This document shows positions 17,946-27,350 of a DNA stretch of 64,000 nt, piece by piece (within the stretch, counting starts at the first letter, position 1; each line of letters opens with the position of its first letter). This stretch comes from Erythrobacter sp. (GTDB taxonomy: Bacteria > Pseudomonadota > Alphaproteobacteria > Sphingomonadales > Sphingomonadaceae). The translations under genes were made by a program, and so were the position numbers. The notes under the pieces are model-generated. The model was not told where the DNA came from and made no database searches. It saw only the letters and a program-made list of their open reading frames with translations. Location of the stretch: contig NZOF01000035.1 in NCBI GenBank assembly GCA_002695185.1, forward strand, positions 1-64,000, in the 5' to 3' direction.

Positions 17946-19400
17946 ATGGTATCCAATCGGTCATTGATCTTCGACGCTTTATTCGCGCTGGAAAGAGGAG
18001 AGCGCTCTCACGCCGCTGATCTGTTGCAGCAGGAGTTGAACTCCGGGCCCGGCGGCACCGGACGCTGGGGCAATATCGCCAAACTTGCGGAAAAGATCGG
18101 CGAACTCGACTTGGCGATCGATGCCTCACGCCGTGTCGCTCTGTCCGAACCGATCACCTTGGGTGGTCTTTTGAAGCACTGCGGGCTTCTGGCCCAGATG
18201 GGGAGATCCGAAGAGGCTCTGGGCTACCTTGATCGTCTCCCCGCGAATGCAAAAAATCACCCTGCAAGCCTCCACTTTCGCAGCACAATCGCCAGCGAGG
18301 AAGGCGATTTCGAGAAGGCAGAAGCGCTTTTACGCGACGCTTTGAAGATTGAGCCAAGCGAACCACAGGCATGGTTCGGCTTGGCGATGGCCAAGACATT
18401 CGCAGCTGGAGATCCCGATTTCGAAGCTTTGGCCTCGGTCGAAGATCACATTGGTTCTTACGACCCACTGACCCAGTCGCGATATCATTACGCCATGGGC
18501 AAGGCGCTGGTAGACATGGACGATATCGAGCAGGCCTTCGTCTACTACGATCGGGGTGCGCGAATAAGAAGGCAGGCGGAGCCTTACGATTACCAGCTGG
18601 AAGCCGAACAAGCTCGGCGCCTCACGGAGGGCTTTTCCAAGAAGAGCCTGGAAGCTTTGAAGCCGTCCCAATTCAAGGGTCAGCGCGCGCTCTTCGTTCA
18701 CGGGCTTCCGCGCTCGGGTACGACCTTGGTAGAATCCATCTTGGCAAGCCATAGTGAGGTCGGCGACGGTGCCGAGATAAACCTCTTTCACCCGGCCACC
18801 ATTCCTACATTTGACCGGACATTCGATGGGGCTTTGCAATATCAGACACAGACCACGGGACCCGATCCTTTCGGCGCGCTCGCTGCCGATTATCACCGGA
18901 TGCTCGATATGCGGTTCCGTCAGCCCGGTCTCGTAGTCGACAAGACGCTCAATCAATCGATGGTGATGGGCCTGGCGCTACATTCGATGCCTGAAGCAAG
19001 GGTAGTATGGCTGCGCCGTAATCCGGAAGACGTCGCATTATCATCGTATCGCGCTTTCTTCACGTCTTCTGTCCCGTGGAGTTGGTCCATGGAAGATATC
19101 GCCCGCCACATGAAAATAGAAGACGCGCTTCACGATCATTGGACACACGTTTTTCCGGACCGGATTTTGACCGTTACTTATGAGGATCTGGTTCGTGTTC
19201 CCGAAGAGAGGATCGCCGCGATAGTGAACCATTTCGGTCTGCAGGATGAACCGCAAACGCGTGAATTCCACATGAGCAAGCGGAAAATCCGTACTGCTAG
19301 TGTGAAACAGGTCCGTGCACCGATCTCGTCGGAGGCGATCGGAAAAGCTGCGCGCTTTAGCGATCAGCTCGCACCTTTTCGAGAGGCTTACTTCACTTGA
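17946..19400 (+). CDS. TPR-repeat sulfotransferase
   Basis: 484 residues. The N-terminal half (about 1-230) is helical TPR-like repeats, for example SEEALGYLDRLPANAKNHPA and DFEKAEALLRDALKIEPSEP. The C-terminal half is a sulfotransferase domain: the 5'-phosphosulfate loop HGLPRSGTTLVES is canonical (residues 252-264) and the 3'-phosphate motif RRNPEDVALSSYR follows around residue 360. Such enzymes move sulfate from PAPS to an acceptor, perhaps held by the TPR part; the acceptor is unknown. No signal peptide, so cytoplasmic. It is divergent from TBDR3 and convergent with TBDR4 over a shared terminator. GTG/ATG choice: ATG 17946 fits the first helix. Confidence 0.9.
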   Translation: MVSNRSLIFDALFALERGERSHAADLLQQELNSGPGGTGRWGNIAKLAEKIGELDLAIDASRRVALSEPITLGGLLKHCGLLAQMGRSEEALGYLDRLPANAKNHPASLHFRSTIASEEGDFEKAEALLRDALKIEPSEPQAWFGLAMAKTFAAGDPDFEALASVEDHIGSYDPLTQSRYHYAMGKALVDMDDIEQAFVYYDRGARIRRQAEPYDYQLEAEQARRLTEGFSKKSLEALKPSQFKGQRALFVHGLPRSGTTLVESILASHSEVGDGAEINLFHPATIPTFDRTFDGALQYQTQTTGPDPFGALAADYHRMLDMRFRQPGLVVDKTLNQSMVMGLALHSMPEARVVWLRRNPEDVALSSYRAFFTSSVPWSWSMEDIARHMKIEDALHDHWTHVFPDRILTVTYEDLVRVPEERIAAIVNHFGLQDEPQTREFHMSKRKIRTASVKQVRAPISSEAIGKAARFSDQLAPFREAYFT

Positions 19401-19485
19401 AGTAGTTGGTCGAAACCAAAACTGGGATTTCGTGCATTCTTGCGTTGGTGCGATCGCCGTCCTTCGAGCTTCACCAGGCAAAAGA

Positions 19486-19512
19486 AAAGGCGGGCCGAAG
19501 CCCGCCTTTCCA
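19486..19512. terminator. bidirectional terminator between TPR sulfotransferase and TBDR4
   Basis: GGCGGGC (19489-19495), loop CGAA, GCCCGCC (19500-19506), flanked by A-run and T-run. It serves both converging genes. Confidence 0.88.
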
Positions 19513-19533
19513 TTTTTCAGAGATCGACAACTC

Positions 19534-22500
19534 TTAGAAAGTGATGTCGACGCCGAGGCGCACTGAGCGTGGCGACTGTGTGCGGGTAGCAATCCCGTAG
19601 TTGGGGTTGGTGAAGTAACCCGTAACCACATCATTCGCATCGGTGATCGGCGCATCGAGTTCGCCGATTTCGTTACGCTCGGTAACCGCTTGCGAGTTGA
19701 ACAGGTTGAACACGTCGGCCCGGAGGGTGACGGTCTGACCGGAATTCAGCTCGATGTTGTAGGCACCCTTGATGTTGAAGGTTGCCAGCCAATCGGTTTC
19801 CTGAGCCGTACCACGGACCGACGGTTCACCACCGCAGAAGCGCGACGCCGCACCATAGGCGTTACCGAATGCGGTGTACGGTTCGTCCGGCGTGTTGAAG
19901 TTTCCACGCGGGTCGAAACCGAAGCAGCTCAGCGGACGAGGCGATTCAACGATCACGTTCGCACCCATGGTGAAACGATCATCGAATGCTACCGCACCGC
20001 GAAGCTTGATGCGATGACGGCGGTCGTTCGGGAGACGGCCAAATGCATTGTCCGTGAAGCCCGGCTGGTCGAAGTCCTGCGTCAGGCCGGCATCGTCCTG
20101 ACCGAAATCGGACTGAACGAAACCTTCCGAGTTACCGCGGGTTTTCGACCAGGTGTAGCTACCACCGAAGGAGTAGTTGCCGTCCCAGGGGCGATCGAAC
20201 TTGAATTCGACGGCGTCGAATTTACGCTCGGCCTTGGGATAGCCAAGATCTTCTGCGGTAAGCGTAACGACCTGACCGTCCAGGTCCGGATTGCCGGCTG
20301 CGTCCAAGGACACGATGGCATCTTCACCCGGGTTCAGGATGACGTACTGATGGAAGCCCGTAAAGGTCGAAGAACAACCAGCAATACCCTGTTCGTCGCA
20401 ATATGCGAGGACAGCAGCATCGATCGCGACGTCTTCGGCATTGGCCAGCAGACGACGGCGGGTGTAGCTCAGGCCGAGGCGAATTTCCCCGACGAGGTGC
20501 TCATACCCAATGATCCACTCTTCCTGTTTGGTAGCCTTGAGATTCTGCGAAATCAGATTGTCCGCCGAAGCGATGGAACCGTCACCGGTAACGTTACAGA
20601 ACTGGCCAGATGAGTCAGGCGTCAGGCTGATCGGGCAGCTTGCCTGATAGCTGGGATTGTTCGTCACCTGATCTCCGAGGATCGGCAGGCCATTGGTGTC
20701 CAGTCCGTCAACTTCGTAGCGTTCACGAATGTAGAATTCGGCCCCCGTGGTGCGGAACGCAGTGTTGCTGGCGAACGGCAGGTTATAGGTGCCATAAGAA
20801 CCGAACACGCGTCCGTCACGGCTCACGTCATAAGTGAAACCAATACGCGGCTGATAGTTTTCGTCGAGATTCACGATCTGCTGGCCATCGGGACGCATCA
20901 CCTTGAAGTCGTCACGGCGCACGCCGATATTCAAGGTCAGGGCGTCGGTGATGTCCCACTGATCCTGAATGTAGAACGCACGATTGGTCGCATCGAATGA
21001 ACCGCCTGAATTGAAGTAGTTAACTTCGACTACTGGGGGGCCGCCATCGACAGCCGGAGCACGCAAAAGCAGCGCCGCACCGGCACCACCAGCGCCCGCA
21101 TCATAGGCTTCTTGCGAAAGAATACCGGCGTTCAGCAGAGCATCGGCACCTGTACGAACCGATGACTTTGTGAGGTTGTTGTCTTCTTGGTCGTAGCCGA
21201 TCCGGATGTGGTGCTGGCCTAGCAGCGAGACAAAGAAATCCGCGTCTACGCGATAAAATTCACGTTCGTTTGTATGCGGAAAAGTTTGACTAAGAGTCCG
21301 CTGACCGTTGTAGAATGCAAGGTTGTTGGCGCCGAAGTATTCACCGCCCGACTGATTGCGGTAATAAGGCGCACCCGCTGCGCCTGCAACACCGACGTTA
21401 TCGAAGCTTTCTTCGTACTTACCGTAAGCGGCTGAAAGAGTGAACCAGTCCGTGAAAGTCCCGGTATAACGACCGACATAGTTCAGGCCGCCGGCATTGA
21501 TATCGGTGACCGAATTGGCAAGGCCGACAGCGGGTTGACCATTTTCTTGGACTACGAAACCGACATCGGAACGGCGTGTTGTGCGCGACGTATCGAAGAT
21601 CGTGAATTCGAGATGCTGGCTGTCGACCGGATAGAAGTCGACCTTCGCACCCCAGAACGGATCGGTGCTGATGCGGTCGAACGCGGTTTCACCGGTAGCG
21701 TCGACCACACGGCTGGTATCACGCCGCATTTCGACCAGGCCGTAGGCGAACAGGCGGTCGGGGATGATCGCACCACCAGCTTCCAGGACTGCCGAGAGAT
21801 TGTCGACTTCGTCGAACCGGCGAGCGGTATCGTTGAAGCAGACTTCTTCGGAAGTGGGGTCGGAGGCATCGACGCGCTGACAGGTTACGAGATCGTCCTG
21901 CTTGGAACGCAGGAAGTCCGGCGACCAGTTGAGGTGCATCGCTGCGAAGAAATCGTTCGTACCCGATTTCGTCGTCGTGTTGATGATACCACCGGTGGCA
22001 CGACCGAACTCGGCCGGATAGCCGCCCGACTTCACTTCTACAGTCTTGTAGAAGTCGAACGGTACGTCGGCGCCGCCGAGATAGTTGTCGAAGTTGGTGA
22101 CGTTGAGACCGTTCACGTAATATGCGTTTTCGGCCACCGAAGCGCCGCTGATCGAGGCAAGGTTGCCGAACGCGCTGTCGCCCTGGCTGGTGCTCGGGGC
22201 GAGCAGGATGACCGAGGTCAAGTCGCGCGCGACCGGGACGTTCTTCGTCAGTTCTTCAACGTCGACGGTAAGACCCTGGGTGTTGCCTTCGAAATCGCGG
22301 ACGATGGTGGCGCCCGTGACGACGATGACATCAGTGGTCGAAGCAGCGATGTCGAGCGAAACCGCCTGACCTGCAAGCACGGTGACGTCATCTGCGCGAT
22401 AATCCGCGACGCCAGCGCCGGTTACGGCCACGTTATAAGAGCCGGTCGGCAAGCTGTTGAAACGGAACGAGCCGTTCGAGCCCGTCGTCGCGGTGCGCGT

Positions 22501-22716
22501 GAAGCCCTGCGCGTTCGAAGTGATGGTTACGGTCGCTCCCGAAACTGGGCTCCCGCTTTCATCGGTTACAGTACCGCTGACTGCACCTGCGGTGTAGTCT
22601 TGAGCGGCAACCGGAGCGGCCAAGCCAGCGGCGGCTGCGGTTCCCCCCACAATAGCCAGCGCTTTGAGCGCAGAGCTGGAAGCGAGCAGTCGCTTATATA
22701 AGCTCATGTTCGTCAT
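19534..22716 (-). CDS. Oar-like TonB-dependent receptor 4 with carboxypeptidase-regulatory domain
   Basis: 1060 residues from ATG 22716, chosen for GAGGGAAA upstream; a frame reaching back to 22854 adds 46 residues before the signal peptide. The signal peptide ends near VAAQ (about residue 39). Residues about 42-125 form a carboxypeptidase-regulatory-like beta sandwich (SGTVTDESGSPVSGATVTI). The plug has VNGLNVTNFDN and FGRATGGIINTTTKSGTN, as in OmpA-related/Oar proteins, followed by a long barrel ending in GVDITF. This type differs from TBDR1-3. In other bacteria Oar-like receptors take up or export peptides or proteins; the substrate here is unknown. A hairpin lies in the leader. Confidence 0.93.
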   Translation of the reverse strand: MTNMSLYKRLLASSSALKALAIVGGTAAAAGLAAPVAAQDYTAGAVSGTVTDESGSPVSGATVTITSNAQGFTRTATTGSNGSFRFNSLPTGSYNVAVTGAGVADYRADDVTVLAGQAVSLDIAASTTDVIVVTGATIVRDFEGNTQGLTVDVEELTKNVPVARDLTSVILLAPSTSQGDSAFGNLASISGASVAENAYYVNGLNVTNFDNYLGGADVPFDFYKTVEVKSGGYPAEFGRATGGIINTTTKSGTNDFFAAMHLNWSPDFLRSKQDDLVTCQRVDASDPTSEEVCFNDTARRFDEVDNLSAVLEAGGAIIPDRLFAYGLVEMRRDTSRVVDATGETAFDRISTDPFWGAKVDFYPVDSQHLEFTIFDTSRTTRRSDVGFVVQENGQPAVGLANSVTDINAGGLNYVGRYTGTFTDWFTLSAAYGKYEESFDNVGVAGAAGAPYYRNQSGGEYFGANNLAFYNGQRTLSQTFPHTNEREFYRVDADFFVSLLGQHHIRIGYDQEDNNLTKSSVRTGADALLNAGILSQEAYDAGAGGAGAALLLRAPAVDGGPPVVEVNYFNSGGSFDATNRAFYIQDQWDITDALTLNIGVRRDDFKVMRPDGQQIVNLDENYQPRIGFTYDVSRDGRVFGSYGTYNLPFASNTAFRTTGAEFYIRERYEVDGLDTNGLPILGDQVTNNPSYQASCPISLTPDSSGQFCNVTGDGSIASADNLISQNLKATKQEEWIIGYEHLVGEIRLGLSYTRRRLLANAEDVAIDAAVLAYCDEQGIAGCSSTFTGFHQYVILNPGEDAIVSLDAAGNPDLDGQVVTLTAEDLGYPKAERKFDAVEFKFDRPWDGNYSFGGSYTWSKTRGNSEGFVQSDFGQDDAGLTQDFDQPGFTDNAFGRLPNDRRHRIKLRGAVAFDDRFTMGANVIVESPRPLSCFGFDPRGNFNTPDEPYTAFGNAYGAASRFCGGEPSVRGTAQETDWLATFNIKGAYNIELNSGQTVTLRADVFNLFNSQAVTERNEIGELDAPITDANDVVTGYFTNPNYGIATRTQSPRSVRLGVDITF

Positions 22717-23115
22717 TATTGCGTTTTTCCCTCTATTAAACGCCTGAACGATCCAACGTCGTTCAGGCAATTCCCTCCAAAATTCCCCACGCAATGCGTG
22801 TTTTCGCCATGGGTGGGGACGATGGAATGGGCGCATGCTTAATGACCACGGCAACCATTAAGCAAGGGAATGCGCAACGTTTATACGCTTATGTTACTTG
22901 TGTTGTAATTCGGTTACATCTGAGACCGGTGTATATGACACTAAATCCCGTGCGGGAATCTTCGGGTTCAATGGAGTTAACCGATACTCGGACCCTGATC
23001 ACTTATACAATAAATATTAGAATACTTTCATATAGGGGATTTCGCGTAATCCTTGATTCTCCAGCCATGGGGTCATAACCAAGTCTCAAATAGAAACGTA
23101 TCTTTGGAGAGACAC
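22717..23115. other. divergent region between TBDR4 and thiolase
   Basis: About 400 bp with no gene seen. It holds a leader hairpin for TBDR4 (22742-22768), an inverted repeat TGTAA-N5-TTACA (22904-22918), 188 nt upstream of TBDR4, and an AT-rich stretch near 23005-23035 likely to carry the thiolase promoter. Confidence 0.55.
22742..22768 (-). promoter_or_regulatory. leader hairpin of TBDR4
   Basis: Perfect 9-bp inverted repeat GCCTGAACG-N9-CGTTCAGGC, 26 bp upstream of the start codon and just before the GAGGGAAA ribosome site. No T-run follows, so it is not a classical terminator; a leader hairpin or an operator is possible. Confidence 0.45.
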
Positions 23116-24288
23116 ATGCCTGAAGCCTATATCGTCGAAGCCGTGCGGACTGCGGGCGGGCGCCGGGGAGGGCGGCTTGCGGGCGTGCATCCCGTGGACC
23201 TTGCGGCGCGTTCGCTCGATGCGGTGATGCAGCGGTCGGGGCTCGAGGCGAAGGTGGTCGACGATGTCGTGATGGGCTGTGTCAGCCAAGGCGGCGAACA
23301 GGCGATGCAGGTGGGGCGTAATGCCGTCCTCGCGGCGAAGTATCTGGGCGAGGGCGTGCCCGCCGTCACCATCGACCGGCAGTGCGGATCATCGCAGCAG
23401 GCCATCCAGTTCGCCGCGCAGGCGGTGATGAGCGGCACGCAGGATGTCGTGATCGCCAGCGGCGTGGAAAGCATGAGCCGCGTTCCTATGGGATCGACTG
23501 CTATGCTGCATATGAAAGAGGGGTTGGGGCACTACAAATCGCCCGGGCTGGAAGAGAAATATCCCGGCATCCAGTGGTCCCAGTTCACGGGCGCGGAAAT
23601 GATCGTGAAGAAGCACGGCTTTACCAAGGATGACCTCGACCGTTTCGCGCTGGACAGCCACCGAAAGGCTGCCGAAGCCACAAAGTCCGGCGCGTTCGAG
23701 GCCGAGATCGTGCCGGTCGAGATCGACACCCCCGAAGGCACCGAAATGCATACGGTGGATGAAGGCATCCGGTTCGATGCGACGATGGAAAGCATTTCCG
23801 GCGTCAAACTGCTGAGCCCCGATGGCACGATCACCGCCGCCTCGAGCAGCCAGATCTGCGACGGATCGAGCGCGGTTCTCGTGGTCAGCGAACGGGCGCT
23901 GAAGGAATATGGCCTCACCCCCATCGCGCGCATCCACAATCTGACGGTCACTGCAGGCGATCCGGTCATCATGCTGGAAGAGCCGCTTTTCGCGACCGAT
24001 CGCGCGCTTGAACGGGCCGGCATGAAAATTTCCGATATCGATCTGTTCGAAGTGAACGAAGCCTTTGCGCCGGTCCCGCTAGCCTGGCTCAAGCACACGG
24101 GCGCGGATCCGGACAAGCTCAACGTCAATGGCGGCGCGATTGCGCTGGGCCATCCGCTCGGCGCATCGGGGACCAAGCTGATGGCCACGCTGGTTCATGC
24201 CCTGAAGGCCCGCGGCAAGAAATACGGCCTGCAGACGATGTGCGAAGGCGGCGGTGTCGCCAATGTCACCATCGTCGAAGCCTTGTGA
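23116..24288 (+). CDS. acetyl-CoA C-acyltransferase (thiolase)
   Basis: Thiolase family enzyme, 390 residues, that splits 3-ketoacyl-CoA with CoA or runs in reverse. The nucleophile is Cys90 in DRQCGSSQQ; His346 in ALGHPLGASG and Cys376 in MCEGGG complete the active site, so the enzyme looks functional. ATG 23116 follows TTGGAGAG; an earlier frame start at 23053 is outside the family alignment. The gene opens a catabolic block with an SDR dehydrogenase 150 bp downstream on the same strand, and with enoyl-CoA hydratase and aldehyde dehydrogenase genes nearby, consistent with beta-oxidation of an acyl-CoA. The exact substrate is not visible. Confidence 0.93.
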   Translation: MPEAYIVEAVRTAGGRRGGRLAGVHPVDLAARSLDAVMQRSGLEAKVVDDVVMGCVSQGGEQAMQVGRNAVLAAKYLGEGVPAVTIDRQCGSSQQAIQFAAQAVMSGTQDVVIASGVESMSRVPMGSTAMLHMKEGLGHYKSPGLEEKYPGIQWSQFTGAEMIVKKHGFTKDDLDRFALDSHRKAAEATKSGAFEAEIVPVEIDTPEGTEMHTVDEGIRFDATMESISGVKLLSPDGTITAASSSQICDGSSAVLVVSERALKEYGLTPIARIHNLTVTAGDPVIMLEEPLFATDRALERAGMKISDIDLFEVNEAFAPVPLAWLKHTGADPDKLNVNGGAIALGHPLGASGTKLMATLVHALKARGKKYGLQTMCEGGGVANVTIVEAL

Positions 24289-24438
24289 TCAGCGCCGGTC
24301 AAGCGCGAGTGGGCAGGGGTCCGGCGGTGCTGAATTTCACCCGCGCGGCCGTTCTGCAAATACAGGCGCATTGACCTTTCGCCCCCGGCACGCGACCGAC
24401 CGGGGCACAGATACCAGTTTTCGATCCAGGAGAGAGTA

Positions 24439-25224
24439 ATGGAAGTAAGCAGCAACACACCCGCCATCGTCACCGGCGGCGCATCGGGCCTCGGCGCGGC
24501 AACCGCGCGAGCCATCGCGGCCAAGGGTGCCAAGGTCGCCATCTTCGACATGAACGAAGACAAGGGCAACGCCATGGCCGAAGAACTCGGCGGCGTCTTC
24601 TGCAAGGTCAACGTCACCAGCGAGGAAGAGGTCGATGCCGGCTTCGCCAAGGCCCGCGAAGCGCACGGGCAGGAACGTATCCTGGTCAACTGCGCCGGTA
24701 TCGGCAATGCGATCAAGACTGCCAGCCGCTCCAAGGAAGACGGCAGCATCAAGCATTTCCCGATCAGCGCCTTCGAATTCGTGGTGCAGGTAAACCTTAT
24801 CGGTACCTTCCGCTGCATCGCCAAGTCGGCTGCGGGCATGATGACGCTCGATCCCATCACCGATGACGGCAATCGCGGCGCGATCGTCAACACGGCTTCG
24901 GTCGCCGCGGAAGATGGCCAGATCGGCCAGGCAGCCTATTCGGCTTCGAAGGGCGGGGTTGTCGGCATGACCTTGCCGATTGCACGCGATCTCATGAATG
25001 AAGGCATTCGTGTGAACACGATCCTGCCCGGCATCTTCCAAACTCCGCTGCTGATGGGCCTGCCCGAAAAGGCGATCGAAGCGCTGAATGCCAGCGTGCC
25101 GTTCCCGAAACGCCTCGGCAATCCGGAAGAATATGCCAAGCTTGCCATGACCATGATCGAATGCGGCTATTTCAACGGCGAGGATGTCCGCCTCGATGGT
25201 GCGATCCGGATGCCGCCGCGCTAA
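24439..25224 (+). CDS. SDR oxidoreductase, 3-hydroxyacyl-CoA dehydrogenase type 2-like
   Basis: Classical short-chain dehydrogenase, 261 residues. The nucleotide-binding motif TGGASGLG is at residues 12-19, NCAG follows near residue 76, and the catalytic set is Ser154, Tyr167 and Lys171 (YSASK). The sequence RGAIVNTASVAAEDGQIGQAAY resembles HSD10/3-hydroxyacyl-CoA dehydrogenases, which oxidise 3-hydroxyacyl-CoA with NAD. ATG 24439 follows AGGAGAG. Same strand as the thiolase, so the two may supply consecutive steps of beta-oxidation. A strong terminator follows. A role on another alcohol cannot be excluded. Confidence 0.88.
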   Translation: MEVSSNTPAIVTGGASGLGAATARAIAAKGAKVAIFDMNEDKGNAMAEELGGVFCKVNVTSEEEVDAGFAKAREAHGQERILVNCAGIGNAIKTASRSKEDGSIKHFPISAFEFVVQVNLIGTFRCIAKSAAGMMTLDPITDDGNRGAIVNTASVAAEDGQIGQAAYSASKGGVVGMTLPIARDLMNEGIRVNTILPGIFQTPLLMGLPEKAIEALNASVPFPKRLGNPEEYAKLAMTMIECGYFNGEDVRLDGAIRMPPR

Positions 25225-25244
25225 GTCAGCGTACCGGAGAAAGA

Positions 25245-25282
25245 AAAACGCCGCCCGTTCAAGTGCGAACGGGCGGCGTTTT
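25245..25282. terminator. bidirectional terminator after the SDR gene
   Basis: Sixteen-base stem, AAAACGCCGCCCGTTC (25245-25260) pairing with GAACGGGCGGCGTTTT (25267-25282), loop AAGTGC. It ends the SDR gene and the converging minus-strand operon. Confidence 0.94.
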
Positions 25283-25303
25283 CTAGTTTGGGGGCAGCTT
25301 GGC

Positions 25304-25903
25304 TCAGTAAGCCGTTTCCATCAGCTTGATGGCCCCGGTCCATTCGTCCTGCTCCGCCGCATCGGCGAGAAGGACTGCCACATCGCCGCGGGCTGCCTTG
25401 CCCTTGGGATCGACATCGCCGCCAAGGCGGACCGAACCGGTGGGGCCATCGTCCGTCAGCGAAACCGGCCGCAGGATGGCATAATCGAGATTGCTGCTTT
25501 TCAGCCGCTCGTCCGCCGCATGCTTGGCTTCCAAATAATGCGCCAGTTCGCTTTCGGGGTCGGGATCATCCGCCCCCACCGAACTGAGCATGACGAACCG
25601 GCGGACGTCGCTTTTCTCGGCAATGTCGATCAGCCTGATCGCACCGTCGCGGTCAACCTTGTCGGTCATTTCGGCGCTGGTATCACCGCCCGACCCGGCA
25701 GCAAAGATGACGACTTCGCACCCATCGGTGACATCGTCCTGCAGGTCGGTCAGATCGCCCAGCCGCTGCTCCGCATTGTCGGGCAGCTTGGCGGTATCTG
25801 ATGATTCCCGGACCAGCGCGATTGGTTGGTGGCCGCGCTGTGCCAGTTCTTTGACCAGGCGAGTGCCTGTGTTGCCGGTTGCCCCGGCTACGAGGATTTT
25901 CAT
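25304..25903 (-). CDS. NAD(P)-binding atypical SDR / NmrA-like protein
   Basis: 199 residues with the nucleotide motif GATGNTGTRLVKEL at residues 7-20, as in the NAD(P)H-binding (YwnB/NmrA-like) family of atypical SDRs. VIFAAGSGGD and FVMLSSVGADDP are the expected strand ends. There is no clear Tyr-x-x-x-Lys set besides YLEAKHAAD (Y and K four apart), which may serve. Members act as quinone or flavin reductases or redox sensors; the function here is not known. It starts 28 bp after the aldehyde dehydrogenase stop on the same strand, so the two form an operon, probably under the EcfG-type promoter at 27351-27376. Confidence 0.82.
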   Translation of the reverse strand: MKILVAGATGNTGTRLVKELAQRGHQPIALVRESSDTAKLPDNAEQRLGDLTDLQDDVTDGCEVVIFAAGSGGDTSAEMTDKVDRDGAIRLIDIAEKSDVRRFVMLSSVGADDPDPESELAHYLEAKHAADERLKSSNLDYAILRPVSLTDDGPTGSVRLGGDVDPKGKAARGDVAVLLADAAEQDEWTGAIKLMETAY

Positions 25904-25931
25904 GATTTCTCTCCAGCGAGATTGATTGGGA

Positions 25932-27311
25932 TCAGGGAAGGAAGATGGCCTTGGCGTTGACGAATTCCTTCATCCCGAAGCCGCCATGTTCGCGGCCGTA
26001 ACCACTGTCCTTCACGCCGCCGAAGGGCATGTTGGGATCGGCCGCGCCAAACGAATTCACCCGGATCATGCCCGTGTCGAAGTGATCGCGGGCAAGGCGG
26101 ATGGCCTTGTCCTGATCCTTGGTGAAGATGCCGCCGCCAAGGCCATACCGGCTGTCATTGGCGATGCGCATGGCGTCTTCATCGTCCTTCGCTCGGATCA
26201 CCGAGGCGACCGGCCCGAACAGTTCATCGTCATAGGCGGGGGTGCCCTTCTTGCAGTCGGCAAGAACCGTGGCGGGATAGTACCAGCCCTTCGGATCTTC
26301 CTCCGGATCGCCGCCGCACAGCAGCGTACAGCCGCCATCCACGCTCTTCTGGACCTGCTCGACCAGCGTATCGAACTGTTCCTTGCTCGATACCGGGCCC
26401 AGCTGCGTATCTTCGTCGGTCGGCGCGCCCAGCTTGGTGCCTTTCATCCGTTCGACGAAGGCTTCGATGAATTGGTCATAGACGGCGTCGGTGACCACGA
26501 AGCGTTTTGCCGACACGCAGGTTTCGCCATTGTTATAAAGGCGTCCCATGACGCAGGTCTTCACCGCCAGATCGATATCGGCGTCTTCCAGCACCAGATA
26601 GGCATCGTTCGAACCCAGCTCCAGCACCGTCTTCTTGAGCGCCTTGGCAGCCTTGCTGCCGATATGGCGCCCGGCGTCGTCACTGCCCGTCATGGTGACG
26701 GCTCGGACCTTGTCATGTTCGATGATCTGGTCGGACGTATCGTGGTCGACCAGAACAACATCGAACAGGCCCTTGGGCAGACCTGCTTCGAGGCACAGAT
26801 CGCGCAGCAGCAGGCCGCTTCCGGTGCAGATGCTGGCATGCTTCAGGATACAGGCATTGCCGGCCATGGCATTGGCCGCCAGCACGCGCACCGGCTGGTA
26901 AAGGGGGAAGTTCCACGGCTGGATCGAATAGATCACGCCGATCGGGGAATAGGTGACGATTCCCTTCTTTTTCCCGCCCGAATGCTCACGCTCTTCGTCG
27001 GCCAGCTCCTCAGGCCCGCGATCGGCGGAGTATTCGAAGATACGCGCGCAGATTTCGACTTCGGTCTTGCCATCCTTCAGCAGCTTGCCGGTTTCCTTGG
27101 TCATCAGCTCGCTGATGCGGTCGGTGTTGTCGCGCAGGGTCTTGGCGATCTTGCGCAGGATTTCGCCGCGATCTTCGTGGCTGCGCGTGCGCCATTCCAG
27201 GAAAGCCTCGTGCGCGGCATCGATCTTGGAGAAAGCTTCGTCCTTCGACATCAGGTCGTAGGTTTCGATGTCTTCGCGCGTCGCGGGGTTGTTCGTTGTA
27301 ATCTGTGCCAT
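25932..27311 (-). CDS. NAD(P)-dependent aldehyde dehydrogenase, succinate-semialdehyde type
   Basis: Aldehyde dehydrogenase superfamily, 459 residues from ATG 27311 (AAGGTGG upstream). The catalytic base Glu231 (LELGSND) and nucleophile Cys265 (NNGETCVSAKRF) are 34 residues apart, as the family requires. IQPWNFPLYQ and LKHASICTGSG resemble the YneI (Sad) branch, which oxidises succinate semialdehyde to succinate; other short aldehydes are possible. A longer frame from 27389 adds 26 residues outside the family. It is divergent from the enoyl-CoA hydratase and has an EcfG-like promoter 40 nt upstream, pointing to a general stress response role. Confidence 0.92.
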   Translation of the reverse strand: MAQITTNNPATREDIETYDLMSKDEAFSKIDAAHEAFLEWRTRSHEDRGEILRKIAKTLRDNTDRISELMTKETGKLLKDGKTEVEICARIFEYSADRGPEELADEEREHSGGKKKGIVTYSPIGVIYSIQPWNFPLYQPVRVLAANAMAGNACILKHASICTGSGLLLRDLCLEAGLPKGLFDVVLVDHDTSDQIIEHDKVRAVTMTGSDDAGRHIGSKAAKALKKTVLELGSNDAYLVLEDADIDLAVKTCVMGRLYNNGETCVSAKRFVVTDAVYDQFIEAFVERMKGTKLGAPTDEDTQLGPVSSKEQFDTLVEQVQKSVDGGCTLLCGGDPEEDPKGWYYPATVLADCKKGTPAYDDELFGPVASVIRAKDDEDAMRIANDSRYGLGGGIFTKDQDKAIRLARDHFDTGMIRVNSFGAADPNMPFGGVKDSGYGREHGGFGMKEFVNAKAIFLP

Positions 27312-27350
27312 TGGCCACCTTGCTTGAATTGAAAAACAGTTCGCCTTTGC

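Noticed and set aside
21535..22701. 388-codon open frame antisense to TBDR4
   Set aside because: Shadow of the receptor gene.
25926..27332. 468-codon open frame antisense to the aldehyde dehydrogenase
   Set aside because: The aldehyde dehydrogenase with its complete active site occupies the other strand; the antisense frame is composition-driven.
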